From assembly GCF_037038585.1 (NCBI RefSeq), contig NC_092541.1, forward strand, positions 4,213,445 through 4,277,444: DNA of 64,000 nt, given 5' to 3'. This stretch comes from Patagioenas fasciata. Taxonomy: Eukaryota; Chordata; Aves; Columbiformes; Columbidae. The position numbers and the translations under genes are program-made. The notes under the pieces are model-generated. The model was not told the origin of the DNA. It searched no databases and was given only the letters and a program-made list of their open reading frames with translations. Shown here piece by piece: positions 1-11,262 of this stretch; position 1 is the first letter of the stretch, and the number at the start of each line of letters is the position of its first letter.

Positions 1-29
1 GTTCTGGTCCCACCCCAGCATGTCCCTGA

Positions 30-215
30 TGTCCCCTGGTGTGTTCTGGTCCCCCCTCAGCGTGTCTCGGTCCCCCCCAGTGTGTCCCAGTCCCCCGCAG
101 TGTGTCCCAGATCCCCCCAGCAGGTCCCAGATCTCCCCGTGTTTCCCAGTTCCCCCACTGGTGTGTCCCAATTCCCCCCAGTGTGTCCCAGCTTCCCAGC
201 TCTCTCCTGCTGCCC
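30..215. repeat. C-rich minisatellite, unit about 23 bp
   Basis: Irregular tandem copies of a unit built around CAGTGTGTCCCAG followed by a C run. Roughly seven copies are visible, drifting in the run of C. The open frames here are products of the repeat and show no protein family. Confidence 0.6.
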
Positions 216-559
216 CAGTTTTGGGGACAGAGGTGTGGGTGCAGGGTGCGGGATGTCCCCTGCCACCCCGGCTGATCTGGGGACATCGGGGGCACCCCCA
301 ACTGTGCAGTGACCTTGTGGCTCCAGCAGCACCCGAGGGTGGCCACGGGCACCCCATGGGGCGGTGGGACCACCTGGGTGACACCTGGGGACCAAGGGGT
401 GCTGAGGCCAAGGCAGCACTGTCCCCAGGGGGCGCGGCCAGGACACACGTGGGTGCCAGGGGTCACCGGGGGGCTCATCCTACCTCAGTGCACCCCAAAG
501 GGGGCTTGGGGACAGCAGGGAACCACTGCAGCATGTCGGGGGTCCCAGGCTGGGGGGGC

Positions 560-955
560 GGGGACGGAGGGAGGGACACACACCGGGGGGCCAGAGGACA
601 CGGGGTGGGGTGTAGGGGACACCAGGGGAGTGAAGGGGAAACCGGGGGCTGTGGAGGACACGGGGAGGCAGGAGACATGGGGCGGGGGGGGCAGGAGACA
701 TGGGGGGGCAGGGGACACGGCGGGGCAGGGGACGCGGGGAGGGAACAGGGGACACGGTGGGGCAGAAGACACGGGGGGGAAACAGGGGTCACGGGGGGGT
801 GTAGGGAACACGGGGGGGGAACAGGAGACACGGGGAGGTAGGAGACACGGGGGGGGGGCCGGGGACACGGGGGGGTGCAAGTGACACGGGGGGGCAGGGG
901 ACACGTGGGGGGAACAGGGGACACGGGGGGGCAGGGGACACAAGGGGGACTTTTC
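560..955. repeat. G-rich minisatellite upstream of FZD2
   Basis: Tandem units of about 16-20 bp of the type GGGGACACGGGGGGGCA, changing in G-run length and in the short spacer (GGAGACA, GGGGACA, GGAACA). The plus strand has many G-runs of 4-9, so G-quadruplex formation is plausible. It ends about 80 bp before the GC-rich FZD2 promoter region. Long frames on both strands are repeat artefacts. Confidence 0.75.
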
Positions 956-1039
956 CCCGTGGCCCCGTCCCGACCCCACGCCGCGGGGGGAGTTTTCTCA
1001 ACGCACAAAAAGTTTGCGGCGGGGCGGGGGGGCCGGTGA

Positions 1040-1210
1040 CCCCCGGGAGCTGCGGGGACTGGGGGGGAGAGTGGGCGTGGCCGGGGGCGGCGGGGGGCGT
1101 GGCGGCCTCACCGTTTGAATGTGATTGGCGGGGCGGGGAGGGCGGGGCCCGGCGGGGGCGGGGCTCGGGGGGGCCGCTCCGCCCGGCGGGGACGCGGCGC
1201 TGCCCCGCAC
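1040..1210 (+). promoter_or_regulatory. FZD2: FZD2 CpG-island promoter region (predicted)
   Basis: Very GC- and CpG-rich DNA with several GC boxes (GGGGCGGGG type, near 1130-1160) and an inverted CCAAT box (ATTGG) at 1124-1128. No TATA box is evident. It lies 0.5 kb upstream of the FZD2 start codon and is the best promoter candidate. The transcription start is not determined. Confidence 0.5.
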
Positions 1211-1674
1211 AAAGGCGGCGGGAGCGTCCGGTGCGGCTGCTGCGCTCCCCCGGCACCCCCAGGTACCCCCTCCCCCCGGTACCCCCCCGGTTCCTCCCCC
1301 CCCTGCACCGCGCTAGCGCCACCGCCCGGCCGGGACTCCGGGGGCTGCACCGCGGAGCGCCGGGTCGGGGCAGCGGGAGCAGCGGGACCGCCAAGTCCAA
1401 GCAGCGGGAGCAGCGCCCGGGCCGAGCACCGCGACCGGGGACCGGGAGCCATCCCACCGTGCACGGTACACGGGGACACCGGGAGCCGTCGAGCCAGGCA
1501 CCGACCACACAAACTCCGGGCGCCGGGAGCCGTCCCGGCAGGACCTGAGTCCGTTCGTGCAGCGGGAGCCATCGGGAGGCAGATTGGACATTGGGAACCA
1601 GCACCGGGCACGGCAGATCTGGACAGGAGCACCGGCCGGCTGGCCGGGCACCGGGCACGGTAAATCGGGGCGCC

Positions 1675-3345
1675 ATGGCCCCCCGCGGCGTGCTGCCCGC
1701 CCTGGCCTGGCTGCTGGTGTGGCTGAGCGTGGCGCCGGGACGGAGCCAACTGCACGGCGAGAAGGGCATCTCCATCCCCGACCACGGCTTCTGCCAGCCC
1801 ATCTCCATCCCGCTCTGCACCGACATCGCCTACAACCAGACCATCATGCCCAACCTGCTGGGCCACACCAACCAGGAGGACGCGGGGCTGGAGGTGCACC
1901 AGTTCTACCCCTTGGTGAAGGTCCAGTGCTCGCTGGAGCTCAAGTTCTTCCTGTGCTCCATGTACGCGCCGGTGTGCACGGTGCTGGAGCAGGCCATCCC
2001 TCCCTGCCGCTCCATCTGCGAGCGGGCGCGCCAGGGCTGTGAAGCCCTCATGAATAAATTCGGTTTCCAATGGCCCGAGCGATTACGCTGTGAGAATTTC
2101 CCCCGGCACGGCGCCGAGCAGATCTGCGTGGGGCAGAACCATTCGGAGGACGGCGGCTCGCCGGCGTTGCTCACCAGTGCCACGCCGCTGGCCGGCCAGG
2201 GCACCCCGGGAGCCCCTCGGTACGCCACCCTCGACCACCCCTTCCACTGCCCGCGGGCGCTGAAGGTGCCCAGCTACCTCAACTACAAGTTCTTGGGCGA
2301 GAAGGACTGCGCGGCGCCCTGTGAGCCCGCCCGGCCCGACGGCCACATGTTCTTCAACGAGGACGAGATCCGTTTCGCCCGCATCTGGATCCTCATCTGG
2401 TCCGTCCTATGCTGCGCCTCCACCTTCTTCACCGTCACCACTTACCTGGTGGACATGCAGCGGTTCCGCTACCCTGAGCGACCCATCATCTTCCTCTCGG
2501 GGTGCTACACCATGGTGTCGGTGGCCTACATCGCCGGCTTCGTGCTGGAGGAGAGGGTGGTCTGCAACGAGCGCTTCCAGGAGGACGGCTACCGCACGGT
2601 GGTCCAGGGCACCAAGAAGGAAGGTTGCACCATCCTCTTTATGATGCTCTACTTCTTCAGCATGGCCAGTTCCATCTGGTGGGTCATCCTGTCCCTCACC
2701 TGGTTCTTGGCCGCCGGCATGAAGTGGGGCCACGAGGCCATCGAGGCCAACTCCCAGTATTTCCATTTGGCCGCCTGGGCCGTGCCGGCCGTCAAGACCA
2801 TCACCATCCTGGCCATGGGGCAGATCGACGGGGACCTGCTGAGCGGCGTCTGCTTCGTGGGCCTCAACAACATCGACCCCCTTCGGGGCTTCGTGTTGGC
2901 CCCGCTCTTTGTCTACCTCTTCATCGGCACCTCCTTCCTCCTGGCCGGCTTCGTCTCCCTCTTCCGCATCCGCACCATCATGAAACACGGCGGGACCAAA
3001 ACGGAGAAGCTGGAGAGGCTGATGGTTCGTATCGGGGTCTTCAGCGTCCTCTACACCGTCCCGGCCACCATCGTCATCGCGTGTTACTTCTACGAGCAGG
3101 CGTTCCGCGAGCACTGGGAGCGCAGCTGGATCAGCCAGAACTGCAAGAGCTTGGCCATCCCCTGCCCGCTTCACTTCACCCCCCGCATGACCCCCGACTT
3201 CACCGTCTACATGATCAAGTATCTCATGACTCTCATCGTGGGCATCACCTCCGGCTTTTGGATATGGTCGGGGAAAACCCTGCACTCCTGGAGGAAGTTC
3301 TACACGCGGCTCACCAACAGCAAGCAGGGCGAGACCACGGTGTGA
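1675..3345 (+). CDS. FZD2: Frizzled-2 Wnt receptor, single exon
   Basis: A seven-pass membrane receptor for Wnt ligands that signals through Dishevelled at the plasma membrane. The 556-residue frame is uninterrupted, close to the 565 residues of human FZD2. In order it shows a signal peptide (about residues 1-24, ending PGRS), a Cys-rich Wnt-binding domain beginning near C40, N-glycosylation sequons at N54 and N155, a linker of about 60 residues, and seven hydrophobic segments starting near residue 235. The cytoplasmic tail has the Dishevelled-binding KTLHSW motif (residues 534-539) and the PDZ ligand ETTV at the C-terminus. The tail [13 protein letters not shown] and the central domain identify FZD2 rather than FZD1 or FZD7, which have longer N-termini. 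An in-frame ATG lies at 1591, but 1675 is chosen because it sits in GCGCCATGG and directly precedes the signal peptide. FZD2 genes are known to lack coding introns. Confidence 0.97.
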   Translation: MAPRGVLPALAWLLVWLSVAPGRSQLHGEKGISIPDHGFCQPISIPLCTDIAYNQTIMPNLLGHTNQEDAGLEVHQFYPLVKVQCSLELKFFLCSMYAPVCTVLEQAIPPCRSICERARQGCEALMNKFGFQWPERLRCENFPRHGAEQICVGQNHSEDGGSPALLTSATPLAGQGTPGAPRYATLDHPFHCPRALKVPSYLNYKFLGEKDCAAPCEPARPDGHMFFNEDEIRFARIWILIWSVLCCASTFFTVTTYLVDMQRFRYPERPIIFLSGCYTMVSVAYIAGFVLEERVVCNERFQEDGYRTVVQGTKKEGCTILFMMLYFFSMASSIWWVILSLTWFLAAGMKWGHEAIEANSQYFHLAAWAVPAVKTITILAMGQIDGDLLSGVCFVGLNNIDPLRGFVLAPLFVYLFIGTSFLLAGFVSLFRIRTIMKHGGTKTEKLERLMVRIGVFSVLYTVPATIVIACYFYEQAFREHWERSWISQNCKSLAIPCPLHFTPRMTPDFTVYMIKYLMTLIVGITSGFWIWSGKTLHSWRKFYTRLTNSKQGETTV

Positions 3346-3520
3346 CCCCCCCCGCCGCCAGCCCGGCCGCCACCTTCGTCATTTTGATGTCGGGAGGGGG
3401 GATTTTATTATTATATATTTTTTATTTTTTAGATTTATTAACGCCTAAGGGGTGTCTCTTTTTCTCTTTGATTTTTTTTTTTTTTTTGTAATTAAACCTG
3501 TAAATAGCATTTGTAAATTT
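3346..3520 (+). other. FZD2: FZD2 3'UTR with candidate poly(A) signal
   Basis: Base composition switches at once from GC-rich coding to AT-rich after the stop. An ATTAAA hexamer at 3491-3496 is followed by TGTAAATA-type elements. This is a plausible proximal polyadenylation site. A longer 3'UTR running into the purine tract cannot be excluded. Confidence 0.45.
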
Positions 3521-3540
3521 AATGAGATATTTCTATTTAA

Positions 3541-3895
3541 AAGGTGAAGGGGGGGGGGGATGAGAAAAGAGAGGGGGGATGAGAAAAGAGGGGGGGAGGA
3601 GAAAGGGAAGGGGAAAAGAGGAGAAAGGGAAGGGGAAAAGTGGAGAAAAGGGGGAAAAGTGGAGAAAAGGGGGAAAAGTGGAGAGGGGGAAAAGAGAAGG
3701 GGGAAGGAGAAAAGTGAGAAAAACAGGAGCATAAAAAAGGAGAGAAAAAAGAGGAGAGGAGAGAAACAGGAGGGGAGAAAAAGGAGAAATAAGGGAGAAA
3801 AAGGGAGGAAAAAGAGAGGAAAAAAAAGGGAGAAAATGGAGAGAAAAAGGAGGAGGGGAAGGGAAAAACATAAAGAAAATAGAGGGGGAAAAAGG
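3541..3895 (+). repeat. Polypurine tract (GGGGAAAAG-like)
   Basis: About 350 bp of almost pure purine on the plus strand, made of degenerate GGGGAAAAGTGGAGAAAAG-type units. The minus strand reads as poly-Phe/Ser/Pro frames, which are compositional artefacts. Such tracts can form triplexes (H-DNA). Confidence 0.8.
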
Positions 3896-5734
3896 AGCTG
3901 CCGAGAGTGCGTGAGGTTCCCCGCTCGGGTCCCCCCAGGCGCCGCAGCCGCGCTCTGCGCCGCCCCCGGGACAAGGGGGAGCACGGCGAATAACCCACTA
4001 AAAATGCTGGGTTTCTCCTTCTCTTTCTATAAACTCCCCAAGAAAGTGGCTTTTTTCACTCCCAAAAGATGCTGTGACAGGGCTGTCCCCACCCCGGGGG
4101 CGGCTCTGCTTGTGCCCCCCCCCGTTTTGCCGCTGACTTTTCCTCCCGAATTAACTTTTTAAACAGTCCGTTCCGATCCCAACTGAGTAAAACAAAACGC
4201 TAATTTACTCCCCAGGGCTTTTTTTAGCCCCTTCAAAGAATTAAATGGGTGGGGGTTCCCCATGGGCCCCCCATTTCATGGCATCGCGGGCATGAACCGG
4301 AATCTCCCTCCAGCTGGAACAAAGCGCGTTGCGGGGGGGAAATATCTATTTAACCCCCCAAAAATAAGGGGTTTGTGGTTTGGAGTGAGAGGGGCCTCTT
4401 GTGCCCCCCCCCCGGAGGAAATAGCTCGCATTTTCTATAGGATTAGGGTTCTTGGCTGCGCGTGGGCCCCCGATCCCGAATCTGCGGGTCCCGGCTGCGG
4501 ATCGGATTTGGGGGGTTTGGGTGATGCGATGTGGGGAGTTTGGGCTCAGCCAGGATGGGTTTAATAATTGAAATTAAAACCAAATCAAAATACTCCTCCC
4601 AAAATGGAGAGGGAGACCCAGCCGGACCCCACGGCCGCCCCCAAACCGGCCTCGCGATGTCGCGAAGCTTCTCGGCTCCGATATTTGGGGGGATTTGGGG
4701 ATCCTCTGGGTTTGCGGGGGGAATCAAGCGGTTCCTTGTTCCCCAGTGAAGCCCTGGGACGGTCCCAAAACCCCCCGAAAAACCCCCTTTCTCCGTTGAA
4801 GGGCAGAGCGGGTGCCGAAGGGGTTAAGGCTGCGCCTCTCCAGCACATTTTGGAAAGGAAAAACTCTTTGGATCCGGTTTAATTTTCCAGCGATGACTTG
4901 GAAAGGGGGAGAGAACAGGGGGGGAAACATATCCAGGGTTATTTCCCCACCCTGTCCATGGAGGAGCAGCTTGAGGGATTGGCCGGGACCCCCCCAGCAC
5001 CCCAAATTTTTGATGGCTCTTGAAATAGGGATAAAAATAGGGTTGATTTTATCGCTGCGATGTCTTTGCTTCCCTCCCAGCGGGGGAACGCTGGGGGTGA
5101 CATTGGCAGGACGAGCTTTGGCCGAGGGGTTGGGGGGAACCCCCTTTGCACCCCCTCGTCCCCAAAGGTGCCATCGCATGGGGGGTTCACCCTTTTGGGC
5201 TCCGGATCCAGCCCTGGGGGTGCTTTGCCTTGCTCTGGGGGTGCTGCCCCATCGGTGACCAGGCAGGGGGGGTCCCCAAAACAGTAAATCCCACCCCAGG
5301 CCACTTTGTTTTCCGGAGGCGAAGCGCGGCCGGGGAGCGGGGGAATGTAAACTCTCCACCCAGGAATGCAGGAGTTGGGAGATGATTTTATTCTTAATTT
5401 ATTTTAAAGCCTTCAGTGTCCTGGCTTTGGAAAACAGAGCTGGGATTACATAGGCTGGGCTTTGGGGGACCCACCTGGGGGGCTGTGTCCATGTCTCCCC
5501 CCCCCAGCTCCTGTGATATCCGGGGGGGTCTGAGCTGGAATTGGAAGGGTTGGGGCGGATCCTGCCCTGGCAGCGCCTTTCAGAGGCCTTTTTTGAGGAG
5601 TTTTGGAGGTTTTTGGAGGGTTTTGGCTCTTGAGGTTGTTTGCGGCGTGAGTGGGGAAGGAGCTGGAGGGCGTTTGCAAGGAACAGGCCGTGTGTCCCCG
5701 CTCTGTCCCCTGGTCTGTCCCCCCAGGTCAGGGT
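3896..5734. other. Intergenic, no gene recognised
   Basis: GC-rich, mostly single-copy DNA with frequent runs of C or G. The reading frames are short and resemble no family. TTTATTTTAAAG near 5397-5410 and other AT islands could be remnants of a longer FZD2 3'UTR, but I see nothing decisive. Confidence 0.4.
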
Positions 5735-6095
5735 AGCCCTGGGGACAGGTCACCGCAAGAGTGGGTGTCCCTGGGGACGGGTCACCCCGAGTCCAACTAA
5801 CCCTGGGGACAGGTCACCTTGGGTGTGAGTTACCCCAGGGAACGGTCACCCTGGGGACAGGTCACCCCAGGCCCAGTTAACCCTGGGGAGAGGTCACCCC
5901 AGGTTGGCTGAGATATGGGTCACCCCAAATCCAGTTAACCCCGGGGACAGGTCACCCCAGGGGGGCATCACCCCAAGTGCAACTGACCCCAGGGATGGGT
6001 CACCTTGTGGCCAAGTGACCCTGGGGACAGGTCACCTCTGGTCCGGCTGACTCAGAGAATGGGTCCCCCCAGGTCCAGCTGACCCCAGGGACAGG
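5735..6095. repeat. Minisatellite around GGGGACAGGTCACCCC
   Basis: About ten to twelve degenerate copies of a 25-35 bp unit containing CTGGGGACAGGTCACCCCAGG, often followed by CCAGTTAACC. It is clearly tandem but diverged. No coding signal is seen. Confidence 0.75.
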
Positions 6096-7350
6096 GGACA
6101 GGGCAGGGGACAGGGACGTCCTCTCCACACACGGCTGAGCCCCCACCCTCCCAAGCTGGTGATTCCCACCCTCCTCTCTCTCTTTTAAGCCAAGCGAAGA
6201 GGGAGCAAACGCTGGTGGCAGGGACGTGCTGGGGGTCCTTTGATGTCCCCTGATGAGCCCCGCTCTGTTTTCACAGCTGCCCGAAGCGGCAGAAGTCAAT
6301 TAAAGTGCCCCCGGCCCCAGAGCACCCACAACTCATCACACCGGTGGCCGGGGGGGTCACGGGGTGGTGCCGGTGGGGACAGGGACAGGGGTGTCCCCAG
6401 GAGGAGTGACCGTGGTTGGGTCGGCACTGGGGGTGAAACCAGTGCAGGGAAGGGGATGCTGGAGGAAGGAACTGGTCTCAGTGGGACAAGGATGGGGCAC
6501 AGGGTGTCCCCAGCACTGGCTGTCTCAGCTCTCCTGTCCCCCAGGCCATGGTCACTCCTGTCCCCTGGGTGTCCTGTCCCCCTGGCCACAAGCTCCCCTG
6601 TCCCCAGGGCTGTCCCATCCTCTGTCCCCAGGGGTATCCCCCCATTGCCTCATGGGGACCCATCCCACCATCTGGGTGACAATTCCCTCAGGACAATGAG
6701 GTCCTCCCCTTGTCACTGTCCCCTCTAGTCCCATGTCCCCCCATATGGGGTGGCAGAGGAACATGACAGGGAGCAGAGAGGGAACAAAGGACAGCTCGTG
6801 GTGACATGTCAGGTGTCCCCACCGATCATTTCTATCAGCTCCTAATGGTGTGACAGGTCCCAGGGCCTCAGTGGGGACATTGCTGGCTGTCCCCAACTCA
6901 CAGGCGGCTGCTTTAACCTCCACGAGGATGAAGCCAGCAGTGACACAAGGCCACGGGGACCAGCACCCATGGGTGCTGCGGGCAGAGTGGGTCCCACCAG
7001 ACATTCCCAGCCCCCCAGCTCTGTTGTCCCCCTCCGACCACGTGTGCTGGAGCAGAATGTCACCGAGCCCCGGCCGGACGCCAGAGGGGACAGGCGGCCG
7101 CACCAGCTAAATTGGGCTCCTTGCTGTGCCGCTCTTAAAGGAGACGGAGCTGCCAGCGGGCAGGATGTGTCCCTCTGGCAATTAGGGATGTCCCTGACGA
7201 GGGCTGGGTTTCCCAAGGCAGATGGAGGATCCTGTCTGCATCCCACCAACTTGGCCTGGTAGTGTGGGACCCAACCCCATCCCAGCACCCTGCCCAAGCC
7301 ATGTGGGACTCTGCGGCTCTGCAGGGTCACACATGAAGGGTACTGGAGTA
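6096..7350. other. Intergenic, GC-rich with simple repeats
   Basis: A mixed sequence with a weak CTGTCCCC-rich stretch at about 6470-6650. No exon, RNA gene or recognisable mobile element was found. Open frames on both strands lack conservation features. Confidence 0.4.
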
Positions 7351-7732
7351 GAGGATGTGAGGCCACCTCTCCATCCCAACATCCCTCCTGGAGAACCTGG
7401 GGTGGGTGAATATGGGATGGGTGGGCATGGTACCCCGTCTCCATCCCAGCATCCTCCTGGAGAGCTGAGGAAGGATGGAGTGGGGTGGGACTAGGACCAC
7501 TCTCCATCCTGATGTCCTCCTGGAGAACATGGCATGGATGGACACAGTACTCCAAGTCCATCGCAGCACCAAATCCAGAGAACATGGCATGGATGGACAC
7601 GGGATGGGTGAGCCTGGGACCCCACGTTCATCCCAGTATCCCTCCTGGAGAACAGCAGATGGATGACAGTGGGGTGGGAATGGGACCCGACCCTGGTGTC
7701 CTGGAGAACATGGCACAGGTGACCATGAGACC
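7351..7732. repeat. Degenerate 70-90 bp tandem repeat
   Basis: Recurring blocks of the form CCATCCCAGCATCC..CTCCTGGAGAACATGGCATGG..GATGGGTG appear about five times with variable length. The blocks share CTCCTGGAGAAC and CATCCCA cores and are an older minisatellite with mixed divergence. Confidence 0.6.
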
Positions 7733-7925
7733 TCACGTTCATCCCATGGGACCCCACCTCCATCCCATGGGACCCTCACCTCCATCCCATGGGACCCCAC
7801 CTCCATCCCATGGGACCCCACGTTCATCCCATGGGACCCTCATCTCCATCACATGGGATCCTCACCTCCAGCCCATGGGATCCTCACCTCCAGCCCATGG
7901 GACCCCATGCTCATCCCATGGGACT
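7733..7925. repeat. Minisatellite CATCCCATGGGACCCCACCT
   Basis: About ten contiguous copies of a 19-20 bp unit (ATGGGACCCCACCTCCATCCC and close variants). It directly abuts the older 70-90 bp repeat, from which it may have grown because both share CATCCC. Confidence 0.85.
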
Positions 7926-8059
7926 CCAGCCCAGCTCCCATGCAGACAACACGGGCTGGGTGGACACGGTTCCCCACCCCAGCCCCCCCGCGGGGCCCTG
8001 CAATGGGGCTGCCCCACGGCCCCATTCTGGAGCGGGGGGGCCGGGATCGGGAGAAGGGA

Positions 8060-8215
8060 TCGGACCCGGGCCGGGCCGGGGGGGGTCGGGGGGATCAGGG
8101 GGCGGGATCGGGCCGGGCCGGGGGGTCGGGGGATTCAGGGGGCGGGATCGGGCCGGGCCGGGGGGGTCGGGGGGATCAGGGGGCGGGATCGGGCCGGGCC
8201 GGGGGGGGGCGGCTC
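8060..8215. repeat. 40-bp G-rich tandem repeat
   Basis: About 3.5 copies with GCGGGATC recurring at 8102, 8142 and 8183, giving a period of 40-41 bp. Each unit has several G-runs (GGGCCGGGCCGGGGG), making a strong predicted quadruplex-forming block on the plus strand. Confidence 0.85.
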
Positions 8216-8329
8216 CGGAGGCGGCGTCGCCTCTGAATGCGGGGAATGTTTTTGCAGCTGGAGTCGATTAAGGGGCGGCAGCGCCGGAGGATCCGGCCCG
8301 GCCCCGGGCGGGGGGTGCGAAGGGGGGTG

Positions 8330-9790
8330 CGGGGTGTGCAACGGGGGGTGTGCAAAGAGGGGAGGTGTGTGCAAAGAGGGGGTGTGCAAGGGCGGCTGTG
8401 TGTGCAAAGAGGGGGTGCAAGGAGCTCGGGATGAGCGCAAGGGGTGCGCAATGAGGGGGAGTGTGTGTGCAAGGGGGTGTGTGTAACAGGGGTGCATGTG
8501 GGTTCAAGGAGGGGGAGCAGTGTGTGTGCAAAAGGAGGGTGTGCAAAGAGAGCGTGTGTGCCCAACGGAGTGTGAAAGGGGCGTACATGCATGTGCAAGG
8601 GGGTGTGCAAAGAGGGGTGAAAGGAGAGGGTGAGTTTGCACAAGGGGGTTTGCAGCGGGGGTGTGCGTGCAAGGGGTGTGTGTGCAAGGGGGGCGTGTGT
8701 GTGTGAGGCTGGGGTGCGAGGAGGGGGAGCAGCGTGTGTATTATACAAAGGATGGGTGTGCAAAGGGGAGTGTGTGTGTCCAAGGGAGTGTGCAAGAGGG
8801 TATGTGCATGTGCAAGAGGGTGTGCAGGGAGGTGGGTGTGTGCAAGAGCAGTGCATGTGTGTGCAAGGGGGTGTGCACAAGGGAGTGTAAAAGGGGGAGG
8901 GGGTGTGTGTGCAGAGGAGGGGTTTGCAAGGAGAGTGCATGTGTGTGCAAGGGGGTGTGAAAGGAGGACAGTGTGTGCAAGGGGGGTGTGCATGTTCACA
9001 AGAGGGTGTGCAAAGGGGGATGGGGAAGGGGGACAGTGTAGGTGAAAAGGGGGTGTGTGCACGAGCGGGTGTACAAGGGGAGTGTGGAACGGGGTGTACA
9101 CAAGGGGGGTGCATTTGTGCTCAAGGGAGGTGTTCAAAGAGGAGTGTGCAAGGATGGTGTGTGCACAAGGGACAATATCTGTGCAAAAGCGTGTGAGGGT
9201 GCAGGGGGGGTGTGCAAAGGGCATGTGTGCAAGAGAGGGTGGAAAGGGGATGTGTGTGTGCGAAGGTGAGTGTGTGCATGCAAGGGGCGGACACAAAGGG
9301 GAGTGTTTGTGCAAAGGGCAGCGGGAGTGCAAGCAGAGTGTGTGTGCAAGAGGGAGGCACTTGGGTGTGCAAGGAGGGGTGCCTGGGGTTGAGTGGGTGT
9401 GCAAAGGGGAGTGCAAAGGGCTGTGTGTGTGTGTGCAAAGGGGGACCATGTGTGTCCAAGGGGAGGTGTGTGCGACAAAGAGCAAGCGTGTGTGAAATGG
9501 CAGCACGTCCATGCATGTGTGTGCACATAAGGAAGCGTGTGTGAGTGTGCAACAGGGGGTGTGAGTGTGTGAGGGGAGCTCATCCCCTCGAGGAGAAACG
9601 TGTGCGTGTGTGCACACGTGTGCAGAGTGGGGACACACACCGTGAACACGTGCTCGTGAGTGGGTGTGTAAATGTGTGTGTGCAGCAGGGAAGCCCCCGG
9701 GGGTGCAGAGGGGCTGAGCTCGTGTGACACGGGCTGCACGTGGGATGAGCCCGAGCCGCCCCGCAGGGACACGGGTGTGCACACGCGTGT
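8330..9790. repeat. 1.5-kb GTGTGCAAGGGGG minisatellite
   Basis: A long array of a short degenerate unit of about 12-16 bp, core GTGTGCAAGGGG, with insertions such as GTGTGTGTGC, GAGGGGGAG and CATGTGTG. The plus strand has far more G than C throughout. Frames of up to 504 residues on the minus strand (rich in His, Thr, Pro, Cys) and several on the plus strand are translations of the repeat. No spacer structure of a CRISPR kind exists. Confidence 0.9.
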
Positions 9791-9831
9791 GTCAGCGTCA
9801 CCACCAGCGGGGTGATGAGCCCCTGGGCAGA

Positions 9832-10450
9832 GTGTCCCCCCTCAGGGTGTGTCCCCCCATGGCACGATGTCCCACCCAGTAGGGTGTCCCCCCCAGGGTG
9901 TGCACCCATGGGTAGGGTATCCCTGCCCCCAGGGTGTCTCTGTCATGGTGTCCCCCACTGGTATAATGTCCCCCCGCCTAGGGTGACCTCCCTCAGGGTG
10001 TCTCTGTTGGTCAGGGTGTCCCCCACTCAGGCTGTCTCCCCTCAGGGTCCCCACCCCGGGCAGGATGTCCCCCCCAGGCAGGGTGTCACCCCCTTCAGGG
10101 TGTCCCCCCAAGGCAGGGTGCTCCCCCCCAAGAAGGGTGCTCCCCTCTCAGGGTGTTCCCTCCCCACGGTACGATGTCCTCCCCACAGAGGGGTGTCCCC
10201 CTGCCCTGGGCAGGGTGTGTCCCCCTTCAGGGTGTCACCCCATGGACAGGGTGTCCCCTCTCAGGGTGTCCCCCTTCAGGGTGGGTAGCCCCCCCTCCCC
10301 CCCGCCTCCTCAGCATGTTGTCCTCTCCAGCAGGTTGTCCCCCACATCAGGGTGTCCCCCCATGGACAGGGTGTCCCCCCTCAGGGTATCCGCCCCCTCA
10401 CAGTGTCCCCATGGGCAGGGTGTCCCCCCCAGGGTGTCCCCCGGTGCCCC
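9832..10450. repeat. Minisatellite CAGGGTGTCCCCCC
   Basis: About 30 irregular copies of a 14-30 bp unit with the constant core CAGGGTGTCCCCC, separated by short variable stretches (ATGGGCAGGG, CCCTTCAGGG). The C-rich strand is now the plus strand, reversing the strand bias of the array just to its left. Confidence 0.85.
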
Positions 10451-10695
10451 GGCGCTGACACGTCCCAGCTGCCGCCAGCTGCACCGCGCGGCGCTGCGCA
10501 ACCTTTTATAGCAAATTCGGGGCCGCCGCAGCGCGGGGGGGCCAGGGGGGCCCTGGGGCTGTGCTGGGATGGTGGTGGCATGGCCATGGGGACAGGGGAC
10601 ACCTGGTAAGCAGGGGTCTGATGTGGGGGGCACGAACGGAGGGGACATGCACACGCGTGTGCACACGGGAGTGGGCTCACACACAGGCGCGTGTA
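10451..10695. other. Short unique GC-rich segment
   Basis: Non-tandem sequence containing TTTTATAGC and a GC-rich stretch, then GTGCACACG-like short repeats. No gene was recognised. It separates two minisatellites. Confidence 0.35.
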
Positions 10696-10704
10696 TGTGC
10701 ACAC

Positions 10705-11262
10705 GCACGTTGGAGGTTCCCCTCCTGACGAAGGTTTCCCCATGATGGAGGGTCCCCCAAAAAGAAGGTGTCCCCCGTGATCGTCCTCCATGGTGGAGGT
10801 TCCCCCACTATAGAGGTTTCCCCCATTACAGGTTTCCTCATGATGGAAGTACCCCCAGAATTCAGGTGTCCCCCGTGATGAGGTGTCCCTCATGATGGAG
10901 TGTCCCCATAATGGATATTTCCCCCATTACGAAGGTTCCCCCACAATAAAGGTCGCCCCCACGATGGAGTGTCCCCCATGATGAAGGTTCCCATGATGGG
11001 GGGTTCCCCACCATGACAGTTCCCCCCACAATGGAGGTTTCCCTGAGAATGGTTCCCCCCATGATGGAGGTTCCCTTATGATGGAAGTTCCCCCCAAATT
11101 AAGGTTTCCCCCACAACAGGGGTTTCCCCCATGACAGGTTTCTTCATGATGTAAGTACCCCCAAAATGAAGGTGTCCCCCATGATGAGTTATCCCCACAA
11201 TGGAAGTTTGCCCCACAATGAAGGTTCCCCCACAATAAAGGCTTCCCCCCATGATGGAGGAC
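10705..11262. repeat. Minisatellite CCCCCATGATGGAGGTTC
   Basis: About 30 copies of a 17-20 bp unit, core CCCCATGATGGAGGTT, with frequent ACAATGAAGG and AAAGGTTCC variants. It is contiguous and degenerate. The Gly/His-rich minus-strand frames are repeat translations. Confidence 0.88.

Noticed and set aside
1591-1674. Upstream in-frame ATG of FZD2 as the true start
   Set aside because: It would place 28 hydrophilic residues ahead of a clear signal peptide. The ATG at 1675 has the better context and fits the family.
8268-9782. 504-residue minus-strand frame rich in His, Thr and Pro
   Set aside because: It is the translation of the GTGTGCAAGGGG minisatellite. Similar frames exist in other phases.
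7733-11262. Possible CRISPR-like arrays
   Set aside because: The repeats are directly contiguous and degenerate with no unique spacers, and the context is a vertebrate genome.
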